Below are positions 17,417 through 32,382 of a stretch of 64,000 bases of DNA, piece after piece. Where the stretch lies: positions 868,001-932,000 of the forward strand of contig NZ_JAQZCH010000002.1 of the NCBI RefSeq assembly GCF_028737325.1, read 5' to 3'. How positions within the stretch are numbered: position 1 is the first letter of the stretch; each line of letters opens with the position of its first letter. The notes beneath the pieces were generated by a model. It made no database searches. It saw only the letters and a list, made by a program, of their open reading frames with translations, and was not told the origin of the DNA. This stretch comes from Microbacterium thalli (lineage in GTDB: Bacteria > Actinomycetota > Actinomycetes > Actinomycetales > Microbacteriaceae). A program made the translations under genes and the position numbers.

Positions 17417-18721
17417 TCAGTCCTCGATGAGGACGCCGGCGAGCGTCTTCTTGCCGCGTCGCAGCACCGACACACGCCCGGGCAGACCGCCGGTCACGAC
17501 GGCCGACTCGTCGGCGACCTTCTCGCCGTCGACCGACACCCCGCCCTGCGCGATCGCTCGCCGCGCCTCGGACAAGCTGCCGACCAGGCCTGTGTCGACA
17601 AGCAGCTGCACGACCCCGGTGCCGCTCGGCACCGACGCGTGGGGCAGCTCGACGAGGGCCGAACGCAACGTCGCGGCATCCAGCGCGGTCAGGTCGCCTT
17701 GGCCGAACAGAGCCTCGGATGCCGCCACGACCTTCGCCGTCGCGTCAACACCGTGCACCGTCGCGGTGACCTCGAACGCGAGTCGCTTCTGCGCCGCGCG
17801 GCGGAACGGCTCGTCGGCGACGAGGCGCTGGTACTCGGCGATCTCGTCGCGCGAGAGGAACGTGAACACCTTCAGGCGCTCGGCGACATCGGCATCCGCC
17901 GTCGAGAGCCAGAACTGGTAGAACGCGTACGGGCTCGTGAGCTCCGCGTCGATCCAGATCGCGTTGCCCTCGCTCTTGCCGAACTTCGTGCCGTCGCTGT
18001 TGGTGATCAGCGGCGTGCCGAACGCATGCACCGAGGTGCCCTCGACGCGGTGGATCAGGTCAGTGCCGCTGGTGAGGTTGCCCCACTGGTCCGATCCGCC
18101 GGTCTGCAGCGTGCACCCGTACTGACGGTACAGCTCGAGGAAGTCGAGCCCCTGCAGGATCTGGTAGCTGAACTCGGTGTAGCTGATGCCGGCGTCGGAG
18201 TTCAGGCGCGCGGCGACGGCATCCTTCTTCAGCATCGTGCCGACGCGGTAGTGCTTTCCGATCTCGCGCAGGAAGTCGATCGCCGACAGCGGCGCCGTCC
18301 AGTCGAGGTTGTTGACCATGCGGGCGGCGTTCTCGCCCTCGAAGCTGAGGTACTTCTCGATCTGACCGCGCAGGCGGTCGACCCACTCCGAGACCGTCTC
18401 GCGCGAGTTGAGCGTGCGCTCGGCGGTAGGCCGGGGGTCGCCGATGAGACCCGTCGAGCCGCCGACCAGGCCGAGCGGCTTGTGTCCGGCCAGCTGCAGT
18501 CGGCGAAGCGTGAGCAGCTGCACGAGGTGACCGAGGTGCAGGGATGCCGCCGTCGGGTCGAAGCCGCAGTAATACGTGATCGGGTCGCCGCCGAGCGCTT
18601 CACGCAGCGCTTCCTGGTCGGTGGACACGTGCACGAGACCGCGCCACACCAGCTCGTCCCACACGTTCTCGAACGCGGGGTCGAGCGCCACGGGGGCGGT
18701 CGTCAGGGCTTGATCAGACAC
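17417..18721 (-). CDS. tyrS: Tyrosyl-tRNA synthetase
   Basis: Attaches tyrosine to tRNA-Tyr. Class I catalytic core with the HIGH-type motif HLGH near residue 60 (FDPTAASLHLGHL) and the KMSKS equivalent KFGKS near residue 245. A C-terminal S4-like RNA-binding domain (GGVSVDGEKVADESA) follows. At 434 residues it is standard length. GTG start; TAGCCT (18729-18734) lies 7 nt upstream and a GGAG is also present. No T-box leader is visible in the 48 nt before it. Confidence 0.97.
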   Translation of the reverse strand: MSDQALTTAPVALDPAFENVWDELVWRGLVHVSTDQEALREALGGDPITYYCGFDPTAASLHLGHLVQLLTLRRLQLAGHKPLGLVGGSTGLIGDPRPTAERTLNSRETVSEWVDRLRGQIEKYLSFEGENAARMVNNLDWTAPLSAIDFLREIGKHYRVGTMLKKDAVAARLNSDAGISYTEFSYQILQGLDFLELYRQYGCTLQTGGSDQWGNLTSGTDLIHRVEGTSVHAFGTPLITNSDGTKFGKSEGNAIWIDAELTSPYAFYQFWLSTADADVAERLKVFTFLSRDEIAEYQRLVADEPFRRAAQKRLAFEVTATVHGVDATAKVVAASEALFGQGDLTALDAATLRSALVELPHASVPSGTGVVQLLVDTGLVGSLSEARRAIAQGGVSVDGEKVADESAVVTGGLPGRVSVLRRGKKTLAGVLIED

Positions 18722-18769
18722 GCGCTCCAGGCTATCAGCGGCCCGCCGGGCGCCCCGCGTTCATGACGG

Positions 18770-19123
18770 TCAGGCTGCGGTGCCGCCCTCATCGAACAGA
18801 CCGATGACGTTGCCCTCGGAATCGCGCAGGTACACCCACCGCGTTGCCTCGCCGAGCGGCTGGATGTCGCCGACCTGCTCACCCCCGGCAGCGACGGCCG
18901 CCGCGACGGTGTCTTCGATGCTCTCGACGGTGAAGACCACGGTCGGATGCGGCACCGGACCCCTCACGTGCAGATCGCCGTCCACGCCGTCGCCGTCGGG
19001 CTGCCGCAGCATGCCCATCTCGTCGCCCCACGGCTCGTACTCGAACCCGAGGACCGATCGGTAGAAGGCCCGCGCGCGCTCGATGTCGTCGGCCGGGATC
19101 TCGAAGTTCTCCATCTTCGCCAT
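18770..19123 (-). CDS. VOC-superfamily (glyoxalase-fold) protein
   Basis: A 117-residue protein with the paired beta-alpha-beta-beta-beta modules of vicinal oxygen chelate proteins: FEIPADDIERARAFYRSVLGFEYEPW, then VVFTVESIEDTVAAAVAAGGE and YLRDSEGNVIGLF. The closing Glu/Asp-rich segment matches the family metal-ligand region. The start ATG at 19123 is weakly supported by CATGCT 6 nt upstream. The substrate is unknown. Confidence 0.85.
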   Translation of the reverse strand: MAKMENFEIPADDIERARAFYRSVLGFEYEPWGDEMGMLRQPDGDGVDGDLHVRGPVPHPTVVFTVESIEDTVAAAVAAGGEQVGDIQPLGEATRWVYLRDSEGNVIGLFDEGGTAA

Positions 19124-19161
19124 GCGGCGAGCATGACGCACCGACGCGGACGGAACAAGGG

Positions 19162-19857
19162 TCAGGCGGCGCTTCCCCACCACACCAGGAATGCCGCCGC
19201 CAGGGCGACGACCCAGCTGACGAGGCTGCCGACGAGGAAATACTCGGCGCGGTCGCCGCCCTCATCATCGCGTGAGATCTCGGGGAACCGCACGATGCCC
19301 TTCGCCGCGAGCACCGCCGCCAGCAGCGTGAAGGCGCCGGTCAGCGTGAGGGCGAAGACGAGGATGCGCTCGAGCGGCCCGATCAGCCGGCCGCCCCGAA
19401 GGGCATTCGTCGCCGCGGCGGCCACGACACCGCCGCGCAACGACGCGCGGACGATGACGTTGCCCGACTCGACGAGGAACACGAGCGACCCGACGAGGGC
19501 GACGGCGAGGTCGAGGCTGACGACCCCGAGCGGCGACTCGATCGGCCAGATGCGTTCGAGCGGACCCTGCCCCTCGCGCACGCCGATCAGCGCTACGGCC
19601 ACGGCCGTCACGAGCCCGAGCAGGGCAGCCGGCCACAGACCCCACCGCGTGGGCTCACGGATCGAAGTCGTCGCCGCCCACACGGCGGCTGCGCCGACGG
19701 CGGCGAACCACCAGGCAGCGGCGCCGGCCCACGCCGCGAGCGGCAGCAGCGCGCCGCCGAGGAGCACCAGCGCGATGCCGAGCCGGACGCCGGTCAGGCG
19801 GCTCCGCGCGAGGTCGAGCGCGCCGACGGCGAGGAGGATGAGCCCCGCGGCGATCAC
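19162..19857 (-). CDS. Multi-pass membrane protein, partner of SatD-like protein
   Basis: A 231-residue protein with about seven hydrophobic segments and few soluble loops; one is REPTRWG, another ISRDDEGGDRAEYF. I do not recognise the family with certainty. In Firmicutes satD is followed by a membrane protein gene (satE), so this may be the equivalent. The GTG at 19857 overlaps the satD-like stop (GTGA), giving translational coupling. A much longer open frame continues upstream but is a shadow of the satD-like gene. Confidence 0.75.
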   Translation of the reverse strand: MIAAGLILLAVGALDLARSRLTGVRLGIALVLLGGALLPLAAWAGAAAWWFAAVGAAAVWAATTSIREPTRWGLWPAALLGLVTAVAVALIGVREGQGPLERIWPIESPLGVVSLDLAVALVGSLVFLVESGNVIVRASLRGGVVAAAATNALRGGRLIGPLERILVFALTLTGAFTLLAAVLAAKGIVRFPEISRDDEGGDRAEYFLVGSLVSWVVALAAAFLVWWGSAA

Positions 19858-20498
19858 CGCGATGCCTCGGTCAGCGCGGTGTAGCCGGCGATGATCGACG
19901 GTGCCCCCGATGAGGCGAGCAGCTGCGACACCGCGGACTGTGTGATGCCCTCGTCGGCGGCGAGCGAGCCCTGGGTGCGGCCGAGGCAGCGCCCGTAGGT
20001 CAGTCGGCGTGCGCGCTCGGACATGGCGCCCACCAGCTCGTCGCGGGCCAGCAGGTACGCGTTGGCGAAGCGGATGCGGTCGGCCATGGCGACATCCTCG
20101 TCGTGGCCACCGACAATCCGGGTACGCGCGCGCGGCACCGCGCGATCCTGCAGCGCGTGCACCTCGTCGATCGCCTCGCGTGCCCGCCACCACCCCGGGC
20201 CGTCCGCGATCGCCGCCGTCGCCGAGTCGACCTCGCCGACCTCGCCGACGCCCACGCCGAAGCGCAACGCCACGCCCTCGGGCAAACCGAGCTGCAGCAG
20301 CAGCAGCCACGCGAGCGTGTCGTCGAGGTCGTCGAAGACCGCCTGGAACTCATCCGCGAACGTTGCCCGCATCGGCGAGACCGCGACGGGGAGCACGGCG
20401 TCGACCTGTTCGACGGTCTCCTCGATTTGCCGCTGCGTGCGGCTGCGGTCGTCGAGTCGGCGCGACCCGACGATGTCCGCGATCACGGCGACCGTCAT
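19854..20498 (-). CDS. SatD-family protein with C-terminal helix-turn-helix
   Basis: A 214-residue protein. The N-terminus VAVIADIVGSRRLDDRSRTQRQIEE and the block ATFADEFQAVFDDLDDTLAWLLLLQLG match SatD-like proteins from the streptococcal acid-tolerance locus. The C-terminus GRTQGSLAADEGITQSAVSQLLASSG looks like a helix-turn-helix, which suggests DNA binding and possible autoregulation. TAGGCT (20506-20511) lies 7 nt before the ATG and overlaps an operator-like palindrome. The biochemical function is not known. Confidence 0.8.
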   Translation of the reverse strand: MTVAVIADIVGSRRLDDRSRTQRQIEETVEQVDAVLPVAVSPMRATFADEFQAVFDDLDDTLAWLLLLQLGLPEGVALRFGVGVGEVGEVDSATAAIADGPGWWRAREAIDEVHALQDRAVPRARTRIVGGHDEDVAMADRIRFANAYLLARDELVGAMSERARRLTYGRCLGRTQGSLAADEGITQSAVSQLLASSGAPSIIAGYTALTEASR

Positions 20499-20505
20499 GC
20501 CGATC

Positions 20506-20565
20506 AGCCTATCACTGATATTCGAACGATATAAGTCTCAGGCTGATGAAATCGAAGGATAAGTC
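20506..20565 (-). promoter_or_regulatory. satD promoter with paired operator-like repeats
   Basis: Read on the minus strand, two copies of GACTTAT-N11-ATCAG occur, at 20565-20543 and 20537-20515, offset by 28 nt. The second merges into the perfect 11-bp palindrome TATCACTGATA (20510-20520), which overlaps the candidate -10 TAGGCT (20506-20511). A bound regulator would occlude RNA polymerase. The stretch is AT-rich compared with its surroundings. Confidence 0.55.
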
Positions 20566-20576
20566 GACAGCTGATC

Positions 20577-23176
<2,600 letters not shown>

Positions 23177-23205
23177 GCTGCCCTCACCCCGCCGTCACCG
23201 CGTCG

Positions 23206-26271
<3,066 letters not shown>

Positions 26272-26275
<4 letters not shown>

Positions 26276-27429
26276 GAGGAGTAAGCGCTGTTCTCGTGGA
26301 CGTAGTCGTGCGTCAGGTCGTTGGTCAGGATCGTCGCCGTCGCGTCGCCCGACTTCAGGTCGATGAGGATGCGGGTGGCGCGCGGCGTCAGATCGACCTC
26401 CTCGCGCGGACGGTCGGGCCCGCCCGCCGTGCACACCCGGACGCCGTTGAACGACACATCCACGTCGTAGGGGTCGAAGGCCGCGTCGGTGGTGCCGATC
26501 GCCGCGAGCACCCGGCCCCAGTTGGGGTCGTTGCCGAAGATCGCGGCCTTGAAGAGGTTGTTGCGGGCGACCGAGCGTCCGACGACGACCGCGTCCTCCT
26601 CGGATGCCGCACCGACCACCTCGATCGCGATGTCGTGGCTCGCCCCCTCGGCGTCGCCCTGCAGCTGTTCGGCGAGGTCGCGGCAGATCTCGGCGAGCGC
26701 GGCGACGAAGTCGTCGGCGTCGGGGGTGACGCCCGAGGCGCCGCTGACCATGAGGGTCACCTGGTCGTTGGTCGACATGCAGCCGTCGGAGTCGAGGCGG
26801 TCGAAGCTCACCCGGGTGGCCGCGCGCAGAGCGGCGTCCGCCTGGGCGCTGTCGAGGACGGCGTCGGTGGTGATGACGACGAGCATCGTCGCCAGACCCG
26901 GCGCGAGCATGCCCGCACCCTTGGCCATGCCGCCGACCGTCCACCCGTTCCGCGACACGACGGCACGCTTGGGACGCGAGTCCGTCGTCATGATGGCCAG
27001 CGAGGCGTCCTCGCCGCCGTCGGCGCTGAGCGATCCGACCGCAGCGGCCGTGCCCTCGAGCACCTTCGCGCGGAAGACCTCGTCGCCGGTTCCGATGAGA
27101 CCCGTCGAGCACACGAGCACGTCGCCGGAGCTGACGTCGAGCAGCTCGCCAACCTTCTCGGCGGTCTGATGCGTCGTCTGGAATCCGAAGCTGCCGGTGA
27201 AGCAGTTCGCGCCGCCGGAGTTGAGGACGACGGCCTCGACGACGCCGTCGGCGATTGCCTGCTGCGACCACATGATCGGGTTCGCCTTCGCGCGGTTCGA
27301 CGTGAAGACCGCCGCGCCGACCTTGAGCGGGCCGCGGTTGACGACGACGGCGACGTCGGGCTTTCCGGTCGACTTCAGTCCCGCGGCGACGCCGGCGGCT
27401 TCGAAACCCTGGGGGGCGGTGACGCTCAC
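26272..27429 (-). CDS. argJ: Bifunctional ornithine acetyltransferase/N-acetylglutamate synthase
   Basis: Transfers the acetyl group from acetylornithine to glutamate, recycling it. An Ntn-type self-processing enzyme: the expected cleavage/nucleophile Thr is in APGLATML, near residue 180, preceded by KGAGM. The N-terminal block [16 protein letters not shown] is typical. 385 residues. GTG start overlapping the argC stop by 4 nt. Because argJ is present, a separate argA/argE route is not required for acetyl recycling. Confidence 0.96.
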
Positions 27430-28478
27430 GGGGCGACTCCGTTCACGCTCAGGCCCGTGGTCTCGGCGAAACCGAGGGCGATGTTCATCGATTGGATGGC
27501 GGCGCCGGCGGTGCCCTTGGCGAGGTTGTCGACCGCGGTGACGACGACGACCCGGCCCGCCGCCCGGTCGATCGCGAGCCCCATGAGGGCCGTGTTCGCC
27601 CCGACCACGTCGGCCGTGCGGGGGAAGGAACCCTCGGGCAGCAGCTGCACGAACGTCTCGTCGGCGTAGGCGGCCTGCCATGCCTCGCGGATCTGCGCAT
27701 CGGTGACACCGGCGGCGATCGGCGCCGTCGAGGTGGCGAGGATCCCCCGCGACATCGGCACGAGCACCGGGGTGAACGAGATGCGGATGTCGCCGGACGC
27801 GCCCGCTCCGCGCAACGCCTGGCGGATCTCGGGGATGTGGCGGTGCGAGCCGCCGATGGCGTACGGGTTCGCCGACCCGAGGATCTCGGCGGCGAGCAGA
27901 TTCGTCTTGAGGCTCTTGCCCGCACCCGAGGGGCCGACCGCCAGCACGGTGACGATGTCACCCGGATCGATCACGCCCGCGGCCACACCCGGCGCGAGGC
28001 TGAGCGCCACCGTCGAGGCGTTGCAGCCGGGGGCCGCGATCCGCGATGCGCCGACGAGCTTGTCGCGCTGCTTGCCACCGTCGGAGCCGATCAGCAGCTC
28101 GGGCACGCCGTAGGCCCAGGGCTCGTGGAAGTCGCCGCCGTAGAAGGCATCCCAGTCCTCGGACGAGGTCAGCCGGTGGTCCGCGCCCGCGTCGATGACG
28201 AGGGCGGTGTCGGCGAGCGCTTCGGTGTACTGGCCCGACTGTCCGTGCGGCAGCGCCAGGAAGACGATGTCGTGGCCCGCGAGCACCTCGGGCGTCGAGG
28301 GCTGCAGCGTCAGGTGCCGCAGCGACCGCAGGTGCGGCTGATGGTCGATGAGCGGCTGACCGGCGTTGGAGTGCGCGGTGACCGTGCGGATCTCGACCTC
28401 GGGGTGGGCGGCGAGCAAGCGCAGGATCTCGCCTCCCGCGTAGCCGGAAGCGCCGGAGACGGCGACGGAGAGGGGCAT
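27426..28478 (-). CDS. argC: N-acetyl-gamma-glutamyl-phosphate reductase
   Basis: NADPH-dependent reduction of acetylglutamyl phosphate. The Rossmann motif [17 protein letters not shown] is at the N-terminus and the catalytic Cys is in AAPGCNAST. 350 residues. The ATG at 28478 follows an AAGGTGG ribosome site, preferred over the GTG 9 nt upstream. First enzyme gene of the arginine operon, preceded by a 106-nt stretch and the putative leader ORF. Confidence 0.97.
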   Translation of the reverse strand: MPLSVAVSGASGYAGGEILRLLAAHPEVEIRTVTAHSNAGQPLIDHQPHLRSLRHLTLQPSTPEVLAGHDIVFLALPHGQSGQYTEALADTALVIDAGADHRLTSSEDWDAFYGGDFHEPWAYGVPELLIGSDGGKQRDKLVGASRIAAPGCNASTVALSLAPGVAAGVIDPGDIVTVLAVGPSGAGKSLKTNLLAAEILGSANPYAIGGSHRHIPEIRQALRGAGASGDIRISFTPVLVPMSRGILATSTAPIAAGVTDAQIREAWQAAYADETFVQLLPEGSFPRTADVVGANTALMGLAIDRAAGRVVVVTAVDNLAKGTAGAAIQSMNIALGFAETTGLSVNGVAP

Positions 28479-28502
28479 GGGTTCCACCTTATTGTCTGGG
28501 AT

Positions 28503-28601
28503 GGCGTCGCCTCTTCGGCAACGGGGACCGGCGGCGGCGACACCACGCGCTCGACCGCGGGAAGCGGGAGCGCACGGGGTCGCCTAACGTCGGCGGTCGC
28601 C
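28503..28601 (-). promoter_or_regulatory. Mutually exclusive pairing segments in argC leader (candidate attenuator)
   Basis: On the transcript, GGCGACC occurs inside the leader ORF (28601-28595) and GGCGACCCC at its stop codon (28584-28576). Both can pair with GGTGTCGCC (28544-28536; 8 of 9 pairs for the stop-codon copy). That same segment pairs fully, with one G-U, with GGCGACGCC (28511-28503) just before the argC ribosome site. Only one of the pairings can form at a time. No U-tract follows, so a classical intrinsic terminator is not evident. Confidence 0.45.
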
Positions 28602-28655
28602 CAGACGTCGGCGCGCGCGGAACACCGTGACGGTGCGCTGCGGGGCCGAGGACAT
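28584..28655 (-). CDS. Putative arginine-rich leader peptide upstream of argC
   Basis: A 23-codon ORF, too short for standard gene calling. Eight of 23 residues are Arg, with a RARRRLGDRRR end and the last three codons before TAG being CGC, CGA, CGT. The ATG is 6 nt downstream of TACTGT, so it could be translated from a leaderless transcript. It ends 105 nt before argC, inside the only sizeable gap of the operon. The role proposed is ribosome stalling when charged tRNA-Arg is scarce (inference). Caution: random translations of GC-rich DNA are also Arg-rich, so conservation in relatives is the needed test. Confidence 0.5.
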   Translation of the reverse strand: MSSAPQRTVTVFRARRRLGDRRR

Positions 28656-28661
28656 GCGCCG

Positions 28662-28691
28662 ACAGTAGCGGCCCCGCACGGCATCCGGCAA
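28662..28691 (-). promoter_or_regulatory. Candidate promoter of the arginine operon
   Basis: -35 TTGCCG (28691-28686) and -10 TACTGT (28667-28662) are separated by 18 bp. The -10 ends 6 nt before the leader ORF's ATG, so the predicted transcription start coincides with the start codon. No ARG-box palindrome was recognised nearby. Confidence 0.55.
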
Positions 28692-28710
28692 ATCCCGGTG
28701 ACGGGATGCC
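28680..28710 (-). terminator. Hairpin between ABC permease and argC leader
   Basis: GGCATCC (28680-28686) pairs perfectly with GGATGCC (28704-28710), with a second inner stem CCCG/CGGG. It could end the permease transcript; the predicted arginine -35 box lies inside it. Confidence 0.45.
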
Positions 28711-28736
28711 GCGACGAGGGCCGCCGCTACCGCTGA

Positions 28737-30317
28737 TCAGGTCGGGAACGACTTGATGCGAACGAGCAGGTCGGGACCTGTCCGTTCGAGCGTGCGACCT
28801 CCGACGAGGATGCCGACGACCACGACGACCGCACCGAAGACGACGCCGGCAGCCAGCGCGATCCAGCCCCACATCTGCTCACCCGTCACCGCATTCACGA
28901 TCGCCGGGACGATCGCGGGAAGCGAGAGCACGAGCACCACGGCCCACACGACGAAGACGAGCAGACCCACGATGGAGTTCTGACCGGGAGTGCTCTTGAA
29001 GGGGCTGTCGCCCGGCGACGGCACGGGCGTGACGATGAGGGCCGACGAGACGGCGCATGCACCGTATCCGGCCAGCAGCACGCCCAGCGAGGCGCCCAGC
29101 ACGGCCGGCAGGTGCGCCGCGTCACCGGAGAACACCGCGGTCGCTACCGCGATCAGCACGATGAGCGGGATGCCGACACACGCGGCGCCGAGCAGGCGGC
29201 CGAGGCGATCCGCGCGTCCGGAGATACCCGTGGCCAGGGTGGTGCCGAACGCGGTGCCGTCGAACGACACGTCGGCGTAGCCGACCGCCGCCATCACCAA
29301 TGCGGCGAGGACGGGCGACACCAGGAACATGAAGCCGTCGGTGCCGCCGGTGAAGGCGAAGAGCACAGGGAAGAGCGGGATGACGATGAGCTGGCGCAGA
29401 TACCGCGGGTCGCGCAGCCACGCGGAGAGCGACCGCGCCCACGTCGCGCCGACGCCGCCGGTCGGCATCACGCCGAACAGCCCCAGCTTGCCGGCGGCCA
29501 CCGCGCGCGTCGCTCGCTGGCGAGGCGACGAGACCGCCGCCTCGAGGACACGATCCCAGACCACCCACAGCACGACGAGAGTCGCGATCGCGATCCCAGC
29601 GCTCGTGAGTGCGGCCCACGCATCGCCCGCCGCAACGCTCGGCGCCACCGCCCACGCGGCTCCGAGCGGAGTCCAGGCGAGGATGTCCGCCGCCTGCTGG
29701 AGCCGCGTCCACAGGTCGCCGCCGGCCTGGTCGAGCAGCGCGACGATGCCGGTGAGGATCGGGCCGGTCATGATGAGCACGATCAGCACGGCGGTGCCGA
29801 TGATCTCGCGCGAGCGTCGTCCGCCCATTCCACCCGACAGCTCCGCCATGAGCCGCGACGCGAGCACGCACGTCAGCACGCCGGCCAGCACGGCCGGCAC
29901 GGCGATGACCGCGGCGAGGGGCCATCGCGCCCACACGATGAGCGTCGCGAGGGCGGCGATCGTCGTGACGATCCCGGGGATGCCGGTCAGCCCGGTCCCG
30001 GCGAGGGCGAGCATGACCTGCCGGCGGGTGAGCGGGAACGGAGCGAGGCGCGTCGCGTCGACGGTGCTGTCGACGCCGGCGATGATGATCGGTCCGACGA
30101 GCCAGCCGAGGATGAGCAGCGAGCCGCCCAGCACGGCGACGACGGTCGCGGCCTCGAGGTCCTGGAAGACGGCGAGCGCGATGAACCCCGCGACGAGACC
30201 GCCGAGGACGCCGAGGCCCCACAGCGAGCTGAGGATGAAGCCAACCAGCTGCCAGGGGCGGCGGGCGAGGGTGTTGCCGAGGACGCGGTACCGGAGCTTC
30301 AGGACTGTCGCAACCAC
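28737..30317 (-). CDS. ABC transporter membrane protein (exporter permease)
   Basis: A 526-residue integral membrane protein with about twelve hydrophobic segments and no ATPase motif. It overlaps the downstream end of the ATPase gene by 19 nt and starts at a GTG, so the two form one transporter. It resembles the large permeases of actinobacterial ABC-2-like exporters. The transported compound is unknown. Confidence 0.85.
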   Translation of the reverse strand: MVATVLKLRYRVLGNTLARRPWQLVGFILSSLWGLGVLGGLVAGFIALAVFQDLEAATVVAVLGGSLLILGWLVGPIIIAGVDSTVDATRLAPFPLTRRQVMLALAGTGLTGIPGIVTTIAALATLIVWARWPLAAVIAVPAVLAGVLTCVLASRLMAELSGGMGGRRSREIIGTAVLIVLIMTGPILTGIVALLDQAGGDLWTRLQQAADILAWTPLGAAWAVAPSVAAGDAWAALTSAGIAIATLVVLWVVWDRVLEAAVSSPRQRATRAVAAGKLGLFGVMPTGGVGATWARSLSAWLRDPRYLRQLIVIPLFPVLFAFTGGTDGFMFLVSPVLAALVMAAVGYADVSFDGTAFGTTLATGISGRADRLGRLLGAACVGIPLIVLIAVATAVFSGDAAHLPAVLGASLGVLLAGYGACAVSSALIVTPVPSPGDSPFKSTPGQNSIVGLLVFVVWAVVLVLSLPAIVPAIVNAVTGEQMWGWIALAAGVVFGAVVVVVGILVGGRTLERTGPDLLVRIKSFPT

Positions 30318-31099
30318 TGCGGTCCCTCCGACTGGTGGCGGCCACCGACGAGCGAGACGAAGCGGTCCTGCAGGCTCTCACCCGCGCGGACCTCGTCGAT
30401 CGTGCCGGCGGCGAGCACCTTTCCGGCGGCGATGACGGCGACGTGGTCGCACATCCGCTGCACGAGGTCCATCGAGTGGCTCGAGACGATGACCGATCCG
30501 CCCGAGACGGTGTAGCTGCGCAGCACATCCTCGATGTTGGCCGCCGACACCGGGTCGACCGACTCGAACGGCTCGTCGAGCACCAGCAGACGCGGCGCGT
30601 GGACGAGCGCGCACGCCAGGGCGACCTTCTTGGTCATGCCCGCGGAGTAATCGGCGACGATCGTACCCGCGGCTCCGCGCAGGTCCATGAGGTCGAGCAA
30701 GTCCGACACGCGCGGCGCGATCTCGGGGCGCGGCAGGCCGAACATCATCGCCGTGTAGGTGATCAGCTGCTCGCCGGTGAGGCGGTCGAACAGCCGCACG
30801 CCGTCGGCGAGGTTGCCGATCGTGCGTTTGGCGGCGACGGGGTCGCGCCAGACGTCGATGCCGTGCACGCGCGCGCCGCCGGCGTCGGGCCGCAGCAAGC
30901 CGGTCGCCATCGACAGCGTCGTGGTCTTGCCGGCGCCGTTGGGGCCGACGAGCCCGTAGAACGACCCCGACGGGACCGTGAGGTCGATACCGTCCACCGC
31001 GGTCTTCTGACCGAATCGCTTCACCAGCCCGGACAGCTCGAGGGCGGGCACGGCGGTGGGTTCGCGCACCGGGGTCACGCTGGCAGGGATCTCGCTCAC
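30299..31099 (-). CDS. ABC transporter ATP-binding protein
   Basis: A 266-residue nucleotide-binding subunit. Walker A GPNGAGKTTTLS near residue 50. The signature position reads YSAGMTKKVALA, a divergent form of LSGGQ, followed by Walker B LLVLDEPFESVDP and the switch His in IVSSHSMDLV. GTG start with TAGGGT (31106-31111) 6 nt upstream. Pairs with the following permease; divergent from the RecF-like ATPase gene. Confidence 0.93.
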   Translation of the reverse strand: MSEIPASVTPVREPTAVPALELSGLVKRFGQKTAVDGIDLTVPSGSFYGLVGPNGAGKTTTLSMATGLLRPDAGGARVHGIDVWRDPVAAKRTIGNLADGVRLFDRLTGEQLITYTAMMFGLPRPEIAPRVSDLLDLMDLRGAAGTIVADYSAGMTKKVALACALVHAPRLLVLDEPFESVDPVSAANIEDVLRSYTVSGGSVIVSSHSMDLVQRMCDHVAVIAAGKVLAAGTIDEVRAGESLQDRFVSLVGGRHQSEGPQWLRQS

Positions 31100-31158
31100 G
31101 GCCCGACCCTATCGGGAACGGATGCCGCCGTGTCGGACGGACCTGCGACAGTGGGGGC

Positions 31159-32286
<1,128 letters not shown>

Positions 32287-32309
32287 CGCCGACCGCCCCG
32301 GGGAACGCG

Positions 32310-32373
32310 TCGGGCGCAGTTCCGGACGTCGAGCGCAGGTGTTGCTGCGATCGACGGTCAGAACTGCGCCCGA
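32310..32373. repeat. 64-nt intergenic palindrome
   Basis: A long imperfect hairpin: outer arms of 13 perfect bp (32310-32322 with 32361-32373), a 4x4 internal loop, CGTCGA/TCGACG (32327-32332 with 32351-32356) and an inner CGCAG/CTGCG stem with a 6-nt loop. It lies between convergent genes and could act as a bidirectional terminator. It is more elaborate than the other terminators here, so a REP-like dispersed element is an alternative. Confidence 0.7.
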
Positions 32374-32382
32374 TGGCGAGGA

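Noticed and set aside
18722..18769. T-box riboswitch upstream of tyrS
   Set aside because: Only 48 nt separate tyrS from its neighbour, too short for a T-box, and no T-box consensus is visible.
19162..20310. A 382-codon frame fused upstream of the membrane protein
   Set aside because: The first 151 codons are a shadow of the satD-like gene; the coupled GTG at 19857 gives a plausible start.
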